Shown: positions 63,668 through 64,000 of the stretch, one piece after another | How the letters are laid out: the number at the start of each line of letters is the position of its first letter | Position numbering within the stretch: position 1 is the stretch's first letter | Source: JADJGC01 sp964576925 | GTDB taxonomy: Bacteria; Zixibacteria; MSB-5A5; CAIYYT01 | Assembly (NCBI GenBank): GCA_964576925.1 | Contig: CAZNWJ010000003.1 | Coordinates: 248,001 to 312,000 of the forward strand | Direction of reading: 5' to 3' | Length of the DNA stretch: 64,000 nucleotides | Translations under genes and position numbers: made by a program | The notes under the pieces: generated by a model | Told to the model about the DNA's origin: nothing | The model's database searches: none | Seen by the model: only the letters and a program-made list of their open reading frames with translations

Positions 63668-64000
63668 ATGGAGAAAATTACTTTCGAGCTTCCGGAGGAC
63701 CTCATCGCCCAGCATCCGCTGGAAAAACGCGACCGCTGCCGCTTGCTGCATCTCGATCGCGCGAGCGGTGCCCTCACAGACTACGTGTTCAGCGACGTCC
63801 TCAACCTCTTGCAGCCTGATGATGTCCTCGTCCTGAACGACACCAAGGTCGCGCGCGCGCGGCTCTTTGGCGTCGGCGGTCAGGCCGGCCGCAAGGTTGA
63901 AATCTTCCTGATGGACAAACTCAAGGAAGATGAATGGGTCTGCCTGGTTCGGCCGGGGAAAAAGGCTCATCAGCACGACCGCTTCTATTTTTCGGCGCGC
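63668..64000 (+). CDS. queA: tRNA preQ1(34) S-adenosylmethionine ribosyltransferase-isomerase (3' end cut)
   Basis: The first 111 codons of QueA, which transfers the ribosyl part of SAM to 7-aminomethyl-7-deazaguanine in tRNA to form epoxyqueuosine. Family motifs: ELPEDLIAQHPLEKRDRCRLL, VLVLNDTKVARARLFG, GRKVEIFLMD and ECLVRPGKK-like CLVRPGKKAH. The frame is open to the end of the window. It follows ruvB by 47 nt, as in many bacteria. Confidence 0.94.
   Translation, partial: MEKITFELPEDLIAQHPLEKRDRCRLLHLDRASGALTDYVFSDVLNLLQPDDVLVLNDTKVARARLFGVGGQAGRKVEIFLMDKLKEDEWVCLVRPGKKAHQHDRFYFSAR

Overview
This is a 64 kb, moderately GC-rich, gene-dense chromosomal stretch from a Gram-negative bacterium. 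Three secreted proteins end in a C-terminal domain with a PNPFN motif and a terminal GVYFY(R/S)-K-x-x-L(L/M) pattern, as in the type IX/Por sorting domains of the Fibrobacteres-Chlorobi-Bacteroidetes (FCB) superphylum. There are also a PEP-CTERM protein, a TonB-dependent receptor and a DUF5686-type outer membrane protein. Together these suggest an uncultured FCB lineage (for example a Zixibacteria-like phylum). That placement is inference: the window has no rRNA and I could not build trees. I saw no insertion sequences, prophage genes or CRISPR arrays.

Layout. Positions 1-14.6 kb are mostly housekeeping: a partial glcD-like oxidase, an FmdB zinc ribbon, pta, prfB with an intact programmed +1 frameshift, rlmN, hypB/hypA, a secreted sorting-domain protein, tRNA-Leu(CAG), an NHL lipoprotein/TonB receptor pair, smpB, a cell-wall amidase, murI and an rdgB-type pyrophosphatase. 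Positions 14.7-32.2 kb form a long, tightly packed plus-strand exopolysaccharide locus: an O-antigen ligase/polymerase, a NapH-like polyferredoxin, two tandem CapK/PaaK-like adenylating enzymes, several glycosyltransferases, a heparinase II/III-like protein, an asparagine synthetase, an AlgD-like GDP-mannose 6-dehydrogenase and a large polytopic membrane protein. The gene set suggests a uronic-acid polymer, possibly amidated or acylated. No flippase, Wza/Wzc or exosortase gene is in the window.

Positions 32.2-45.2 kb carry a small outer membrane barrel, an ABC1/UbiB kinase, a RecB-like nuclease, a very large secreted protein (DUF4114-like, about eight four-cysteine modules, cohesin-like, dockerin-like and sorting domains), an ATP-grasp enzyme, a PEP-CTERM protein behind a near-consensus sigma-54 promoter, a cohesin-like secreted protein and a TPR lipoprotein. 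Positions 45.4-64 kb hold mutS2 and dnaG (convergent, 3 nt apart), a DUF5686-type protein, a lipoprotein and histidine kinase pair, a nitrilase-family hydrolase, a CheY-like regulator, a PHA-regulator/phasin-like protein behind an inverted repeat, a subtilase with beta-propeller repeats, and the classic yebC-ruvC-ruvA-ruvB-queA cluster.

Genes within clusters commonly overlap by 4 nt (ATGA, GTGA or TTGA). TTG starts are frequent, which implies translational coupling. Recognisable sigma-70-like promoters share a TATATT -10 element. Most terminators are GC-rich hairpins, several shared between convergent genes.
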